Below are positions 1-8,601 of a DNA stretch of 64,000 nt, piece by piece; the stretch's first letter is position 1, and the number at the start of each line of letters is the position of its first letter. The notes below the pieces were generated by a model, which saw nothing but the letters and a program-made list of their open reading frames with translations, made no database searches and had not been told where the DNA came from. The position numbers were made by a program, and so were the translations under genes. The DNA comes from Polynucleobacter sp. TUM22923 (lineage in GTDB: Bacteria > Pseudomonadota > Gammaproteobacteria > Burkholderiales > Burkholderiaceae): NCBI RefSeq assembly GCF_030295705.1, contig NZ_AP027274.1, positions 1,612,001 to 1,676,000 of the forward strand. Reading direction: 5' to 3'.

Positions 1-1
1 T

Positions 2-826
2 AAATCCCTTTTAGAGCGCCTCTCTGAGTTTCTGACATCTCAGCCAAGCAGCCCCACAGTACGCCGTCAAGAGTTGATTGACACCCTCAGAGATGCACAA
101 ATCGAGGGATTGATTGATGCAGATGCCTTATCCATGATTGAAGGCGTCTTTCAGGTAGGGCAATTATCTGCTCGCGATATTTTGGTGCCACGCGCACAAA
201 TTGATTGGATTGATATCAACTTGCCCTTATCTGAGATTATCAAAAACGTCATTACTGCTGCGCATTCTCGCTTCCCTGTTTTTGAAGGAAGTCGCAATAA
301 CGTCATTGGCACCTTATTGGCCAAAGACCTACTTCGGCACTCCACTGAAAAAGATTTTCAGGTGCGAGACTGGTTACGCCCCGCAGTCTTTATTCCTGAA
401 TCTAAAAGACTCAGCGTTTTATTGCGAGACTTTAAAGACAATCGAAACCATTTAGCGATCGTGGTTGATGAATACAGCGGTGTTGCCGGCATCATCACCA
501 TTGAAGATGTGCTGGAGCAGATTGTTGGCGACATTGAAGATGAGCATGACATCGATGAGGAGGCAGACAACCTCATCGCTCTAGATAATGGGGATATGCG
601 CGTTAAGGGTATCACTGAGCTAGATCAATTCAATCAGGCCCTTGGCACTCAATTTGATATTGAAGGTATCGAAACTATTGCCGGCCTCGTCATTCAGCAT
701 CTGGGACGCGTACCAAAAATAGGAGAGCGCATCTCCATCGAAGGTATCGAGTTTGAAATACAACGCGCCGACCCAAGACAGATTCATATCCTGCTTGCAC
801 GGCAGCTGCCAAAAAATACTAAGTAA
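2..826 (+). CDS. corC: CorC/HlyC-type transporter-associated CBS protein (5' end missing)
   Basis: The reading frame is open to the left edge of the window, so the gene is truncated at its 5' end. A TTG at 74 is an internal leucine, not the start. The visible part holds two CBS domains, the first starting around the LVPRAQIDWI stretch and the second around VVDEYSGVAGIITIEDVLEQ. A C-terminal CorC_HlyC domain follows, ending in the DPRQIHILLAR segment. Family members bind adenine nucleotides and are linked to Mg/Co efflux and envelope maintenance. The biochemical role is not firmly settled. The stop lies 8 nt before lnt, the same corC-lnt order as in many proteobacteria, which argues for one operon. 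Confidence 0.9.
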   Translation, partial: KSLLERLSEFLTSQPSSPTVRRQELIDTLRDAQIEGLIDADALSMIEGVFQVGQLSARDILVPRAQIDWIDINLPLSEIIKNVITAAHSRFPVFEGSRNNVIGTLLAKDLLRHSTEKDFQVRDWLRPAVFIPESKRLSVLLRDFKDNRNHLAIVVDEYSGVAGIITIEDVLEQIVGDIEDEHDIDEEADNLIALDNGDMRVKGITELDQFNQALGTQFDIEGIETIAGLVIQHLGRVPKIGERISIEGIEFEIQRADPRQIHILLARQLPKNTK

Positions 827-834
827 GTATTACC

Positions 835-2358
835 GTGACTGATCGGCCTTTGCTAAGAGTGCCCAATAGCATTGCCCTGGCGATGCTATTCATTACCGGA
901 GTGATGCTTGCTGGCGCTGCAGAGCTCCCTTATGGAGGGTGGATTCAGATTCCACTACTCAGTTTAGTGTGGTGGCAAATATCCACACAAGCAAACCCAT
1001 CTATCAAAAAGCTATTTTTACTAGGCCTCTTTTTTGGCTTAGGTTACTTTGTACTTGGTCTGTGGTGGATTTATATTAGCCTGCATGATGTAGGTGGCAT
1101 GCACCCCGTCATTGCTAGTCTTGCTGTCTTTTTATTGGCCACAGTGATGGCCTTATTTTTCTCGGCTGCCTGCTTAATTCTCCACCTGAAAAAAAGTCGG
1201 CATCTCAGTGGTCTCGTATTTGCCTCAAGCTGGGTGATGGTGGAATATATCCGCGAGTTTATTTTTACTGGCTTTCCCTGGATGGGTTTTGCAGAAGCTC
1301 AAGTCAATGGGCCTTTTGCTTGGGTGGCACCGCTAATGGGCGGACTGGCCTGCACTTTTCTTGCTGTCTGGGTTTCTTGGGAAATTTTTCAGCTTAAGAA
1401 GAATTTCTTTTTTAGCGCTACTTGCATTGTTGCTGCTATCACATTGTCACAGTTGGCCAGTCTTTGGAGCTTTACCAAGCCGACGGGAGAACCCCTTAGC
1501 GTGCGCTTGATTCAGGGGAATTTTAAGCAAAGCTTAAAGTTCAACCCAGAGTCGATTGAGCAGCAATTTGTTTTTTATACTAAGGCAATTGAAAGTCAAG
1601 CGGCTGATCTCATCATCACACCTGAGACCGCTTACCCTTGGCCCCAAAGCAATCTTCCTGGAGGGCTTCTTCAATCCATACAAGGTTTTTCAACTAAGAG
1701 CTCTAGCAATGTATTGCTTGGGGTAATTGGTGAAACATCCAACACACAGGGTGTTCAGTATTCCAATCGCGTACTGGGTCTATCTCCTAATACGGCGCCT
1801 TATCAATACGACAAATCACATTTGGTACCATTTGGCGAATTCGTTCCGCCTGGCTTTCATTGGTTTGTGAACGCGTTTCATGTTCCGATGAGTGACTTTG
1901 CACGAGGGAAGTTAGATCAGGCTCCCTTTAGCATTGAACGTTTAGACCAAGAAACACTCAACGCTGCCATCACGATTTGCTATGAGGATGTCTTTGGTGA
2001 AGAGTTAGCCTCCAGAATTCGCAAAAGTATCAAACCAGTCAATCTCCTGATTAATGTGACCAACCTAGCCTGGTTTGGAAATTCTCAGGCACCGAAACAG
2101 CAATTAAGACTCTCCCAATTGCGCTCACTCGAAACCGGGCTTCCCGGCCTGCGCGCTACCAATACCGGCTTGACTGCAGTCATAGGGCCTGATGGCGCTG
2201 TTCTGACAGAACTCAAGCAGTGGACTCAGGGCACTTTGAGCGCGAAGGTGCAAGCGTATGCGGGTACAACTCCTTATGTAGTCTGGGGCAATGCCCCTAT
2301 TTTGACCCTTTCTGCCCTCCTACTGATCTTAGGGTGGATTCGTCAAAGACGTATTTAG
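835..2358 (+). CDS. lnt: Apolipoprotein N-acyltransferase
   Basis: This 507-residue inner-membrane enzyme transfers a third acyl chain from phospholipid to the N-terminal cysteine of lipoproteins. It is the last step of lipoprotein maturation, before Lol sorting. The N-terminal 200 or so residues are a bundle of hydrophobic helices. The C-terminal half is a nitrilase-like domain with the catalytic triad visible: Glu264 (ITPETAYPW), Lys327 (YDKSHLVPFGEF) and Cys382 (ITICYEDVFGEE). A last membrane helix lies near the C-terminus. The start is a GTG 8 nt after corC with no Shine-Dalgarno (SD) sequence, so translation is probably coupled to corC. Length is normal for the family. Confidence 0.96.
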   Translation: MTDRPLLRVPNSIALAMLFITGVMLAGAAELPYGGWIQIPLLSLVWWQISTQANPSIKKLFLLGLFFGLGYFVLGLWWIYISLHDVGGMHPVIASLAVFLLATVMALFFSAACLILHLKKSRHLSGLVFASSWVMVEYIREFIFTGFPWMGFAEAQVNGPFAWVAPLMGGLACTFLAVWVSWEIFQLKKNFFFSATCIVAAITLSQLASLWSFTKPTGEPLSVRLIQGNFKQSLKFNPESIEQQFVFYTKAIESQAADLIITPETAYPWPQSNLPGGLLQSIQGFSTKSSSNVLLGVIGETSNTQGVQYSNRVLGLSPNTAPYQYDKSHLVPFGEFVPPGFHWFVNAFHVPMSDFARGKLDQAPFSIERLDQETLNAAITICYEDVFGEELASRIRKSIKPVNLLINVTNLAWFGNSQAPKQQLRLSQLRSLETGLPGLRATNTGLTAVIGPDGAVLTELKQWTQGTLSAKVQAYAGTTPYVVWGNAPILTLSALLLILGWIRQRRI

Positions 2359-2418
2359 GGCTGATTTCCAAATTTTCTAGCTTAGCCATGTAAAATCAAC
2401 GCCTTAGCCAGGTTAATC

Positions 2419-3312
2419 ATGCTTACTTTTCAGCAAATCATTCTTAAACTCCAAGATTATTGGGATCAACAAGGTTGTGCTTTATTACAACCCATTGATC
2501 TCGAAGTCGGTGCGGGTACATCTCATACAGCCACTTTCTTGAGGGCCATTGGTCCCGAGCCATGGAAAGCTGCCTATGTTCAACCATCGCGCAGACCGAA
2601 AGACGGCCGCTATGGAGAGAACCCGAACCGCTTACAGCACTATTACCAATTTCAGGTCGTACTTAAGCCTGCGCCAGAAAATATTCTCGAACTCTATTTG
2701 GGCTCACTGGCCGCACTAGGTTTAGACCTTCAACAAAACGACGTGCGTTTTGTGGAGGACGACTGGGAAAATCCAACGCTTGGGGCTTGGGGGCTTGGCT
2801 GGGAAGTATGGCTGAACGGTATGGAAGTAACGCAGTTCACTTATTTCCAGCAAGTGGGCGGCCTGGACTGCAAACCGGTTTTAGGTGAAATTACTTACGG
2901 TATTGAGCGCCTGGCAATGTATATCCAGAATTGCTCCAATGTCTACGACCTAGTTTGGGCAGATGGAATTTCCTATGGTGACGTGTATCACCAGAACGAA
3001 GTGGAGCAATCGTGTTACAACTTTGAGCACTCCAATACAGATTTACTCTTTGCTAATTTTACAAACTATGAGAATGAAGCAAAGCGTCTCATGGAAGTTC
3101 CACTAGCGCTTCCCGCTTATGAAATGGTTCTGAAAGCGGGTCATACTTTTAATCTATTAGATGCCCGCGGCGCTATCTCCGTCACTGAGCGCGCCGCCTA
3201 CATTGGTCGCATCCGCAACCTTTCTCGCGCAGTAGCTCAAGCCTATTTTGACTCACGCGAAAAATTAGGGTTTCCAATGTGTCAACGCCCTTCTTTGCTC
3301 GCAGCCGATTGA
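2419..3312 (+). CDS. glyQ: Glycyl-tRNA synthetase alpha subunit
   Basis: The 297-residue catalytic alpha subunit of the bacterial alpha2-beta2 glycyl-tRNA synthetase charges tRNA-Gly in the cytoplasm. The sequence is typical from its first residues ([20 protein letters not shown]) through the conserved [19 protein letters not shown] segment. Length matches the family. The ATG at 2419 has only a weak AGG upstream. The 60-nt gap after lnt carries a repeated CTTAGCCA octamer and may hold a promoter, so glyQS could start its own transcript. glyS follows after 16 nt. Confidence 0.98.
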   Translation: MLTFQQIILKLQDYWDQQGCALLQPIDLEVGAGTSHTATFLRAIGPEPWKAAYVQPSRRPKDGRYGENPNRLQHYYQFQVVLKPAPENILELYLGSLAALGLDLQQNDVRFVEDDWENPTLGAWGLGWEVWLNGMEVTQFTYFQQVGGLDCKPVLGEITYGIERLAMYIQNCSNVYDLVWADGISYGDVYHQNEVEQSCYNFEHSNTDLLFANFTNYENEAKRLMEVPLALPAYEMVLKAGHTFNLLDARGAISVTERAAYIGRIRNLSRAVAQAYFDSREKLGFPMCQRPSLLAAD

Positions 3313-3328
3313 GATTCCTAAGTCCACT

Positions 3329-5467
3329 ATGAGTACATCAAACCCAGCTCCTCAAACTGCCAGTCTACTGATTGAAATTTTTACTGAGGAACTCCCCCCA
3401 AAATCTTTACGCCGTCTTGGGGATGCCTTTAGTGATGGTATTTACGATACCCTTAAATCCGTCGGCCTTCTTGGGGAAGACTCTATTGTCAGTGGTTACG
3501 CCACACCCCGTCGACTAGCAGTGCACATGACCGGGGTTTTGAGTCAAGCACCTGACCACCCTGTACGTGAAAAATTATTGCCCACCAGCATTGCATTTGA
3601 TGCTGATGGAAAACCCACTGCACCCTTACTAAAGAAGTTGAGTGCGCTGGGTTATCCCGATATCGATTTATCCACTCTAGAAAAATCAGGCGAAGGTAAG
3701 AATGAAGCCCTCTTTCTGAATGTGATTGCTCAGGGCGCTACCTTAGAGAAAACCGCACAGCAAGCATTAGTGCATACGCTGAGTAAGCTACCCATCGCTA
3801 AAATGATGCACTATCAAGTGCTGCAGAAAAATGGTCAATTAGCAGATGTAGAATTTGCTCGTCCAGCACACCGTATTATTGCCCTCCATGGTGATCGAGT
3901 GCTGAAGCTTAGCGCCTTAGGTATTGATGCTGATAATCAGACTGAAGGTCATCGCTTTATGGCTTCTGACATCATCACGATCGCCTCTGCCGATACTTAT
4001 GCTGCCGCACTCACGACTCAAGCCAAAGTCTTGCCTAATTTTAATCAGCGACGCGAATTTATTGAAGCCGCCTTATTAAAGGCAGCCGGTAGTGACTCAG
4101 TGCTGATGCCCGATAGTTTATTGGACGAGGTCACTGCCTTAGTGGAATGGCCAGCCATCTACGAATGTCATTTTGATTCAGAATTTTTGGAAGTACCTCA
4201 AGAATGCTTGATTTTGACGATGCAAACCAATCAAAAGTACTTTGCCCTGACAGACTCAGAAGGTAAATTAAGAAATCGCTTCTTAATTGTTTCGAATATT
4301 CAAACGGATACACCAGAGGCGATTATTGCCGGTAATGAACGCGTGATACGCCCACGTTTATCTGATGCCCGTTTCTTTTTTCAGCAGGATCAAAAAAGGC
4401 CGTTAGCCTCAAGGGTAGCCGACCTTAAAAAAGTGGTCTACCACAATCAATTAGGCAATCAGTTTGAGCGAACACAGCGTGTTCAAGCAATTGCTGTTGG
4501 CATTGCTCAGGCATTATCCGCAGATGAATCTCTTGTGAGTCGTGCCGCTGAAATTGCAAAAACAGACTTACTAACCGATATGGTTGGCGAGTTTCCAGAG
4601 CTGCAAGGCATCATGGGGCGATACTACGCCACCTATGATGGCGAACATACAGATGTAGCCTCTGCTTGCAGTGAGCACTATAGACCACGCTTTGCTGGGG
4701 ATGCTTTACCAGAAACCCAGACCGGTACGATTCTAGCGATTGCCGACAAGCTCGAGACCTTAATTGGTATTTGGGGTGTGGGACTTGCCCCAACAGGCGA
4801 TAAAGACCCCTATGCACTTCGTCGCCATGCCTTAGGAATCTGCCGCCTGTTATTGGAGAAGAATCTGGCCTTAAGTCTGCCTGCATTGATTGCACTAGCT
4901 CGTCGGCAGTTTTCACAAGCGGATGTTCAAGAAAAAGCAAATGGTGACGATATCTACGCCTTCATCATCGATCGTCTGCGCGCTTATTTGCGAGATCAAT
5001 CTGTTGCTGGCAAGCCATTTACCACTGGTGAGATAGATGCTGTTTTAAGCCAATCCCCTGCCCAACTTAACGACCTAATGGATCGCTTAACTGCTTTGCG
5101 TGAATTTAACGCACTTCCAGAAGCCAGTCAGTTAGCCGCAGCTAATAAGCGAATCAGCAATATTCTAAAGAAGACTACTACTGTTATTCCGGAAAACTGT
5201 TCCAACGCACTACTGCAAGCACCTGCAGAAGTTGTACTGTTTAAAGCGCTAGAAAGTATTGCCCCTCAACTGACAACAGCTTATGCGCAACGGCAATTTG
5301 TAGTATTTCTCAAAGCGCTGGTTGCACTCAGCAATCCCATTGATCAGTTCTTTGCTGATGTCATGGTTATGGATCCCAATCCAGAGTTACGCGATAACCG
5401 CCTAGCCCTCTTGCAACAACTTCACCAGAAAATGAATCTTATTGCCGACCTCGGCAAATTAGCATGA
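3329..5467 (+). CDS. glyS: Glycyl-tRNA synthetase beta subunit
   Basis: This 712-residue subunit pairs with GlyQ. It provides tRNA binding and the HD-like and DALR anticodon-binding regions of the alpha2-beta2 enzyme. Its N-terminus, LLIEIFTEELPPKSL, is diagnostic, and the later segment GDKDPYALRRHALGICRLL is the conserved family motif near residues 490-510. The start has no clear SD sequence and lies 16 nt after glyQ, so the pair is co-transcribed. The stop overlaps the gmhB start by 4 nt. Length is usual for betaproteobacteria. Confidence 0.97.
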   Translation: MSTSNPAPQTASLLIEIFTEELPPKSLRRLGDAFSDGIYDTLKSVGLLGEDSIVSGYATPRRLAVHMTGVLSQAPDHPVREKLLPTSIAFDADGKPTAPLLKKLSALGYPDIDLSTLEKSGEGKNEALFLNVIAQGATLEKTAQQALVHTLSKLPIAKMMHYQVLQKNGQLADVEFARPAHRIIALHGDRVLKLSALGIDADNQTEGHRFMASDIITIASADTYAAALTTQAKVLPNFNQRREFIEAALLKAAGSDSVLMPDSLLDEVTALVEWPAIYECHFDSEFLEVPQECLILTMQTNQKYFALTDSEGKLRNRFLIVSNIQTDTPEAIIAGNERVIRPRLSDARFFFQQDQKRPLASRVADLKKVVYHNQLGNQFERTQRVQAIAVGIAQALSADESLVSRAAEIAKTDLLTDMVGEFPELQGIMGRYYATYDGEHTDVASACSEHYRPRFAGDALPETQTGTILAIADKLETLIGIWGVGLAPTGDKDPYALRRHALGICRLLLEKNLALSLPALIALARRQFSQADVQEKANGDDIYAFIIDRLRAYLRDQSVAGKPFTTGEIDAVLSQSPAQLNDLMDRLTALREFNALPEASQLAAANKRISNILKKTTTVIPENCSNALLQAPAEVVLFKALESIAPQLTTAYAQRQFVVFLKALVALSNPIDQFFADVMVMDPNPELRDNRLALLQQLHQKMNLIADLGKLA

Positions 5468-6036
5468 GCACTAGCTCCACTAAATTAATTATTTTGGATC
5501 GCGATGGTGTGATCAACGAAGATCGAGATGACTATGTCAAATCAAGCGAGGAATGGGTTCCTCTTCCGGGTAGTTTAGAGGCAATTGCTCTGCTAAACCA
5601 AGCGGGCTACCAAATTACGGTGGCTACCAATCAATCCGGTTTGGCTCGAGGATTTTTCAACATCAATGATTTGCATGCGATGCATAGCAAGATGGAAAGA
5701 TTACTCAAACCATTAGGCGGTCATATTGATAGTATTTTCTTCTGCCCCCATCTGGATGCACATGCATGCGATTGTCGCAAGCCCTTGCCAGGCATGATGA
5801 AAGAAATTGCTTTACGCTACAAGCAATCCCATAGTGCTAACCCGTTACTGGGCGTCCCTATAGTAGGTGACTCCTTACGAGATCTTCAAGCAGGCATTGC
5901 CCTTGGTGCCAGCCCCCATTTAGTGTTGACTGGAAAAGGCCGCAAGACTTTAGAGGCAGGCGGACTACCTGAAGGCACCCACATTCATGCAGATTTATTG
6001 GCTTTTGCAAACGCACTGATACAAGATAAGGTTTAA
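5464..6036 (+). CDS. gmhB: D-glycero-beta-D-manno-heptose 1,7-bisphosphate 7-phosphatase
   Basis: This 190-residue HAD-superfamily phosphatase removes the 7-phosphate in the ADP-heptose pathway for the LPS inner core. The nucleophile motif DRDGVIN begins at Asp12. The motif ATNQSGLARG follows, then a zinc-binding loop CPHLDAHACDC that separates GmhB from histidinol-phosphate phosphatases. A GDSLRDLQAG motif supplies the Mg-binding aspartates. It overlaps glyS by 4 nt (ATGA), so translation is coupled. plsC follows after 5 nt. Confidence 0.95.
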   Translation: MSTSSTKLIILDRDGVINEDRDDYVKSSEEWVPLPGSLEAIALLNQAGYQITVATNQSGLARGFFNINDLHAMHSKMERLLKPLGGHIDSIFFCPHLDAHACDCRKPLPGMMKEIALRYKQSHSANPLLGVPIVGDSLRDLQAGIALGASPHLVLTGKGRKTLEAGGLPEGTHIHADLLAFANALIQDKV

Positions 6037-6041
6037 GAAAA

Positions 6042-6776
6042 ATGGTCGTTTTACGCTCCACTCTGTTTGCCTTATTTTTACTGATTTTTACGCCGATATG
6101 GTCCGTGCTCTGCATCCTCGTGTTCCCATTTTTAAATCCTGAGAACCGCTATCGCTTTATTGGCCTTTGGAATAAGGTTGTCATCTGGATACTGAAACCA
6201 CTTTGCGGTATCTCCTATGAAATTCGCGGTATGGAGAATATGACTGCGGTCCTCGATCAGCCTGTAGTTGTCCTCAGCAAGCACCAATCGGCTTATGAAA
6301 CCATTGCTTATATTGCTTTGCTCCCTAAGCAAGTCTGCTTTGTCTTTAAGCGAGAATTGCTCTGGATTCCATTTTTTGGCTGGGCCTTGGCTTTGCTCAA
6401 AATGATTCATATCAACCGGGCTAGCAAAGAGTCAGCGGCGCTGTCCGTGGTGGGACAAGGGCGTAAGCGCCTCAGCGAGGGCAAGTGGATATTGTTATTT
6501 CCAGAGGGTACGAGAACGCCTACAGGCTCACATCAACCCTATAGCAAGGGTGGCGCAAGACTTGCTAGCGCTACCGAGGCTTTAGTTATTCCTATTGCGC
6601 ACAATGCAGGTCGTTGCTGGCCCAAGAATAGCTTTATGAAACAAGCAGGCACCGTCATTTTTTCGATTGGCCCCGCCATTCCCTCTGCCGGCAAGACAGG
6701 CGGACAATTACATCAAGAAGTAGAGCGCTGGATTGAGGCAGAAATGCGAGTGATTGATCCTACTGCGTACCCGTAA
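6042..6776 (+). CDS. plsC: 1-acyl-sn-glycerol-3-phosphate acyltransferase
   Basis: This 244-residue inner-membrane enzyme makes phosphatidic acid from lysophosphatidic acid. An N-terminal membrane segment covers about residues 5-30. The catalytic HX4D motif appears as HQSAYE, with His81 and a Glu at position 86 where Asp is usual. The glycerophosphate-binding motif FPEGTRTPTG follows near residue 152. An AAGG-like SD lies upstream of the ATG. The gene ends the plus-strand run and converges on rsmA with a 17-nt gap and no visible terminator. Confidence 0.93.
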   Translation: MVVLRSTLFALFLLIFTPIWSVLCILVFPFLNPENRYRFIGLWNKVVIWILKPLCGISYEIRGMENMTAVLDQPVVVLSKHQSAYETIAYIALLPKQVCFVFKRELLWIPFFGWALALLKMIHINRASKESAALSVVGQGRKRLSEGKWILLFPEGTRTPTGSHQPYSKGGARLASATEALVIPIAHNAGRCWPKNSFMKQAGTVIFSIGPAIPSAGKTGGQLHQEVERWIEAEMRVIDPTAYP

Positions 6777-6793
6777 TTTACATTACTAGAGAA

Positions 6794-7573
6794 TTAAGCA
6801 GTGAGCGTTTTAGCCCACTCAACATAGCGCTCCACTGAAATATCCTGGGCACGTGCTTTTAACTCAGACTCTGACAAAGTAATTCTGTCGGCGTAGGAAG
6901 ATAAGTTGGTGCGCAACATTTTTCTTCTCTGAGAGAAGGCTGCTGCCACCACCTTCTCTAGGGCGCGCCACTGAGCATCATTCAAATCAAAATCTTGCCT
7001 AGGAATCATGCGCACAACTGCGGAGTTGACCTTAGGCTGGGGATCAAATGCTTCAGGAGGCACCTCCAATACCAACTCCATGTCATAACGTGCTTGCAGC
7101 ATGACCGATAGTCTAGAAAACTCTGAGCCCCCTGCCTTAGAAACCATCCGCTCTACTACCTCAGCCTGAAGCATAAATACTTGCTCATCAATGACATGCG
7201 CTGCAGATACCAAATGAAAGAGTAGCGGTGAAGAGATGTTGTAAGGCAGATTGCCCACTACCTTGCATGAAACGCCATCAGCAGATTTAGCCTTAGCCCA
7301 ACCCAGAAAGTCATATTGGAGTGCATCTCCCTCAATGACGTTAAGCCCTTTCAGGTCCTCTTGCTTCCAATATGCCACTAAGTCTCGGTCAATCTCCAGG
7401 AGATCTAAGTGATCAAGATTACTAAGCAAGGGTCTAGTCAGCGCGCCTAAACCAGGACCAATTTCCATGATGTGCATATTGGCATCAGGGTTGATGGCAG
7501 CGACGATCGAATAAATAACACCTGAGTCTTGTAAAAAATTTTGGCCAAAGCGTTTTCGTGCTTGATGCTTCAT
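6794..7573 (-). CDS. rsmA: 16S rRNA dimethyladenosine transferase (KsgA)
   Basis: This 259-residue SAM-dependent methyltransferase dimethylates two adjacent adenines in the 3'-terminal helix of 16S rRNA during late 30S assembly. The hallmarks are all present: KRFGQNFLQD at the N-terminus, the SAM-binding motif EIGPGLGALT near residue 38, and the catalytic NLPYNISSPL near residue 108. The C-terminal substrate domain is intact. It overlaps the pdxA stop by 4 nt (ATGA), the last step in a lptD-surA-pdxA-rsmA operon seen widely in proteobacteria. Confidence 0.97.
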   Translation of the reverse strand: MKHQARKRFGQNFLQDSGVIYSIVAAINPDANMHIMEIGPGLGALTRPLLSNLDHLDLLEIDRDLVAYWKQEDLKGLNVIEGDALQYDFLGWAKAKSADGVSCKVVGNLPYNISSPLLFHLVSAAHVIDEQVFMLQAEVVERMVSKAGGSEFSRLSVMLQARYDMELVLEVPPEAFDPQPKVNSAVVRMIPRQDFDLNDAQWRALEKVVAAAFSQRRKMLRTNLSSYADRITLSESELKARAQDISVERYVEWAKTLTA

Positions 7574-8601
7574 GTGGATATATTTCTATTTTTAGAATGG
7601 TGTGCTAATTGATAAGCCAAGCGAAGTGCCTCCAACATGCTACTGGAATCAGCGATTCCCTGACCAGCAATATCCAAAGCTGTGCCATGGTCTACAGAAG
7701 TTCGAATGATTGGCAAACCTAAAGTCACATTCACTCCACCACCAAAACTAACAAACTTAAAAGGTGCCAAGCCTTGATCGTGATACATCGCAATAAAAGC
7801 GTCTACTGTTTCTAAAGCGCCAGCATCAAACATCGTGTCGCCAGGATAAGGCCCGCTTACCTGAATACCTAGAGCCTGAGCAGCCTTGATTGCAGGAATA
7901 ATCATATCGATTTCTTCATGACCTAAATATCCAGACTCTCCCGCATGAGGGTTCAAGCCTGAGACTCGAATCGATGGCATTGCAATTCCAAATCGAGTAC
8001 GCAGATCCTGATCCACAATCTGGATTGTTTCCAAAATATAATCCTGACTTAACGCAGCAGGCACATCCTTTAAAGGTAAATGGGTTGTTACTAGGGCCAC
8101 CCTCAAATCTCGCGACTGATGCAGCCCTAAAAATCCTGTTGGTAAGCTTGCACAAAGCATCATCACTACATGATCTTGTTTGCACAAATTGGCAAGGTAT
8201 TCTGTGTGGCCTGAGAAAAAACTACTCCCCACGGGGAGGCCATCATTGATCACACTCTTGTGTACTGGCGCCGTTACCATGGCATCAAATCGACCCTCAA
8301 GACAAGCAGTCGTTGCATTATCGAGAATATCCAGAACATACTGAGCATTGGCCGGATCAAGTTGACCGAGCCTTACTGGCACTGTTAGAGGATTAGATTG
8401 AACATGCAAGCGGTCGCTGACCTCTGCAGGAATAGCCGTATTGGAAAAAAGGCTGCTATCCCCCAGCAGAGTAATTTGAACCTCAGACTGCTCTTTCAGA
8501 AATGCAAGTGCAGCTGCAATAGAAACCTCGGGCCCTACTCCTGCTGGCTCACCGGAGCAAATAACGAGATTAACGGGGGCTGGATGCTGGATCATCGGCA
8601 T
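7570..8601 (-). CDS. pdxA: 4-hydroxythreonine-4-phosphate dehydrogenase
   Basis: PdxA oxidises 4-phosphohydroxy-L-threonine in the DXP-dependent pyridoxal phosphate pathway. The family start SGEPAGVGPE is clear, and three metal-binding histidine motifs follow (GHTEYLA, NPHAGESG, MYHDQGLAPFK). The frame is open up to 8694, but the extra residues do not look like the family and would run deep into surA. ATG at 8601 (343 aa) or at 8595 is more likely and overlaps the surA 3' end by 26-32 nt. No SD separates the two choices. Confidence 0.95.
   Translation of the reverse strand: MPMIQHPAPVNLVICSGEPAGVGPEVSIAAALAFLKEQSEVQITLLGDSSLFSNTAIPAEVSDRLHVQSNPLTVPVRLGQLDPANAQYVLDILDNATTACLEGRFDAMVTAPVHKSVINDGLPVGSSFFSGHTEYLANLCKQDHVVMMLCASLPTGFLGLHQSRDLRVALVTTHLPLKDVPAALSQDYILETIQIVDQDLRTRFGIAMPSIRVSGLNPHAGESGYLGHEEIDMIIPAIKAAQALGIQVSGPYPGDTMFDAGALETVDAFIAMYHDQGLAPFKFVSFGGGVNVTLGLPIIRTSVDHGTALDIAGQGIADSSSMLEALRLAYQLAHHSKNRNIST

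Noticed and set aside
4611..4940. 109-codon minus-strand ORF inside glyS
   Set aside because: It is a shadow of a well-supported conserved gene, with no homologous features.
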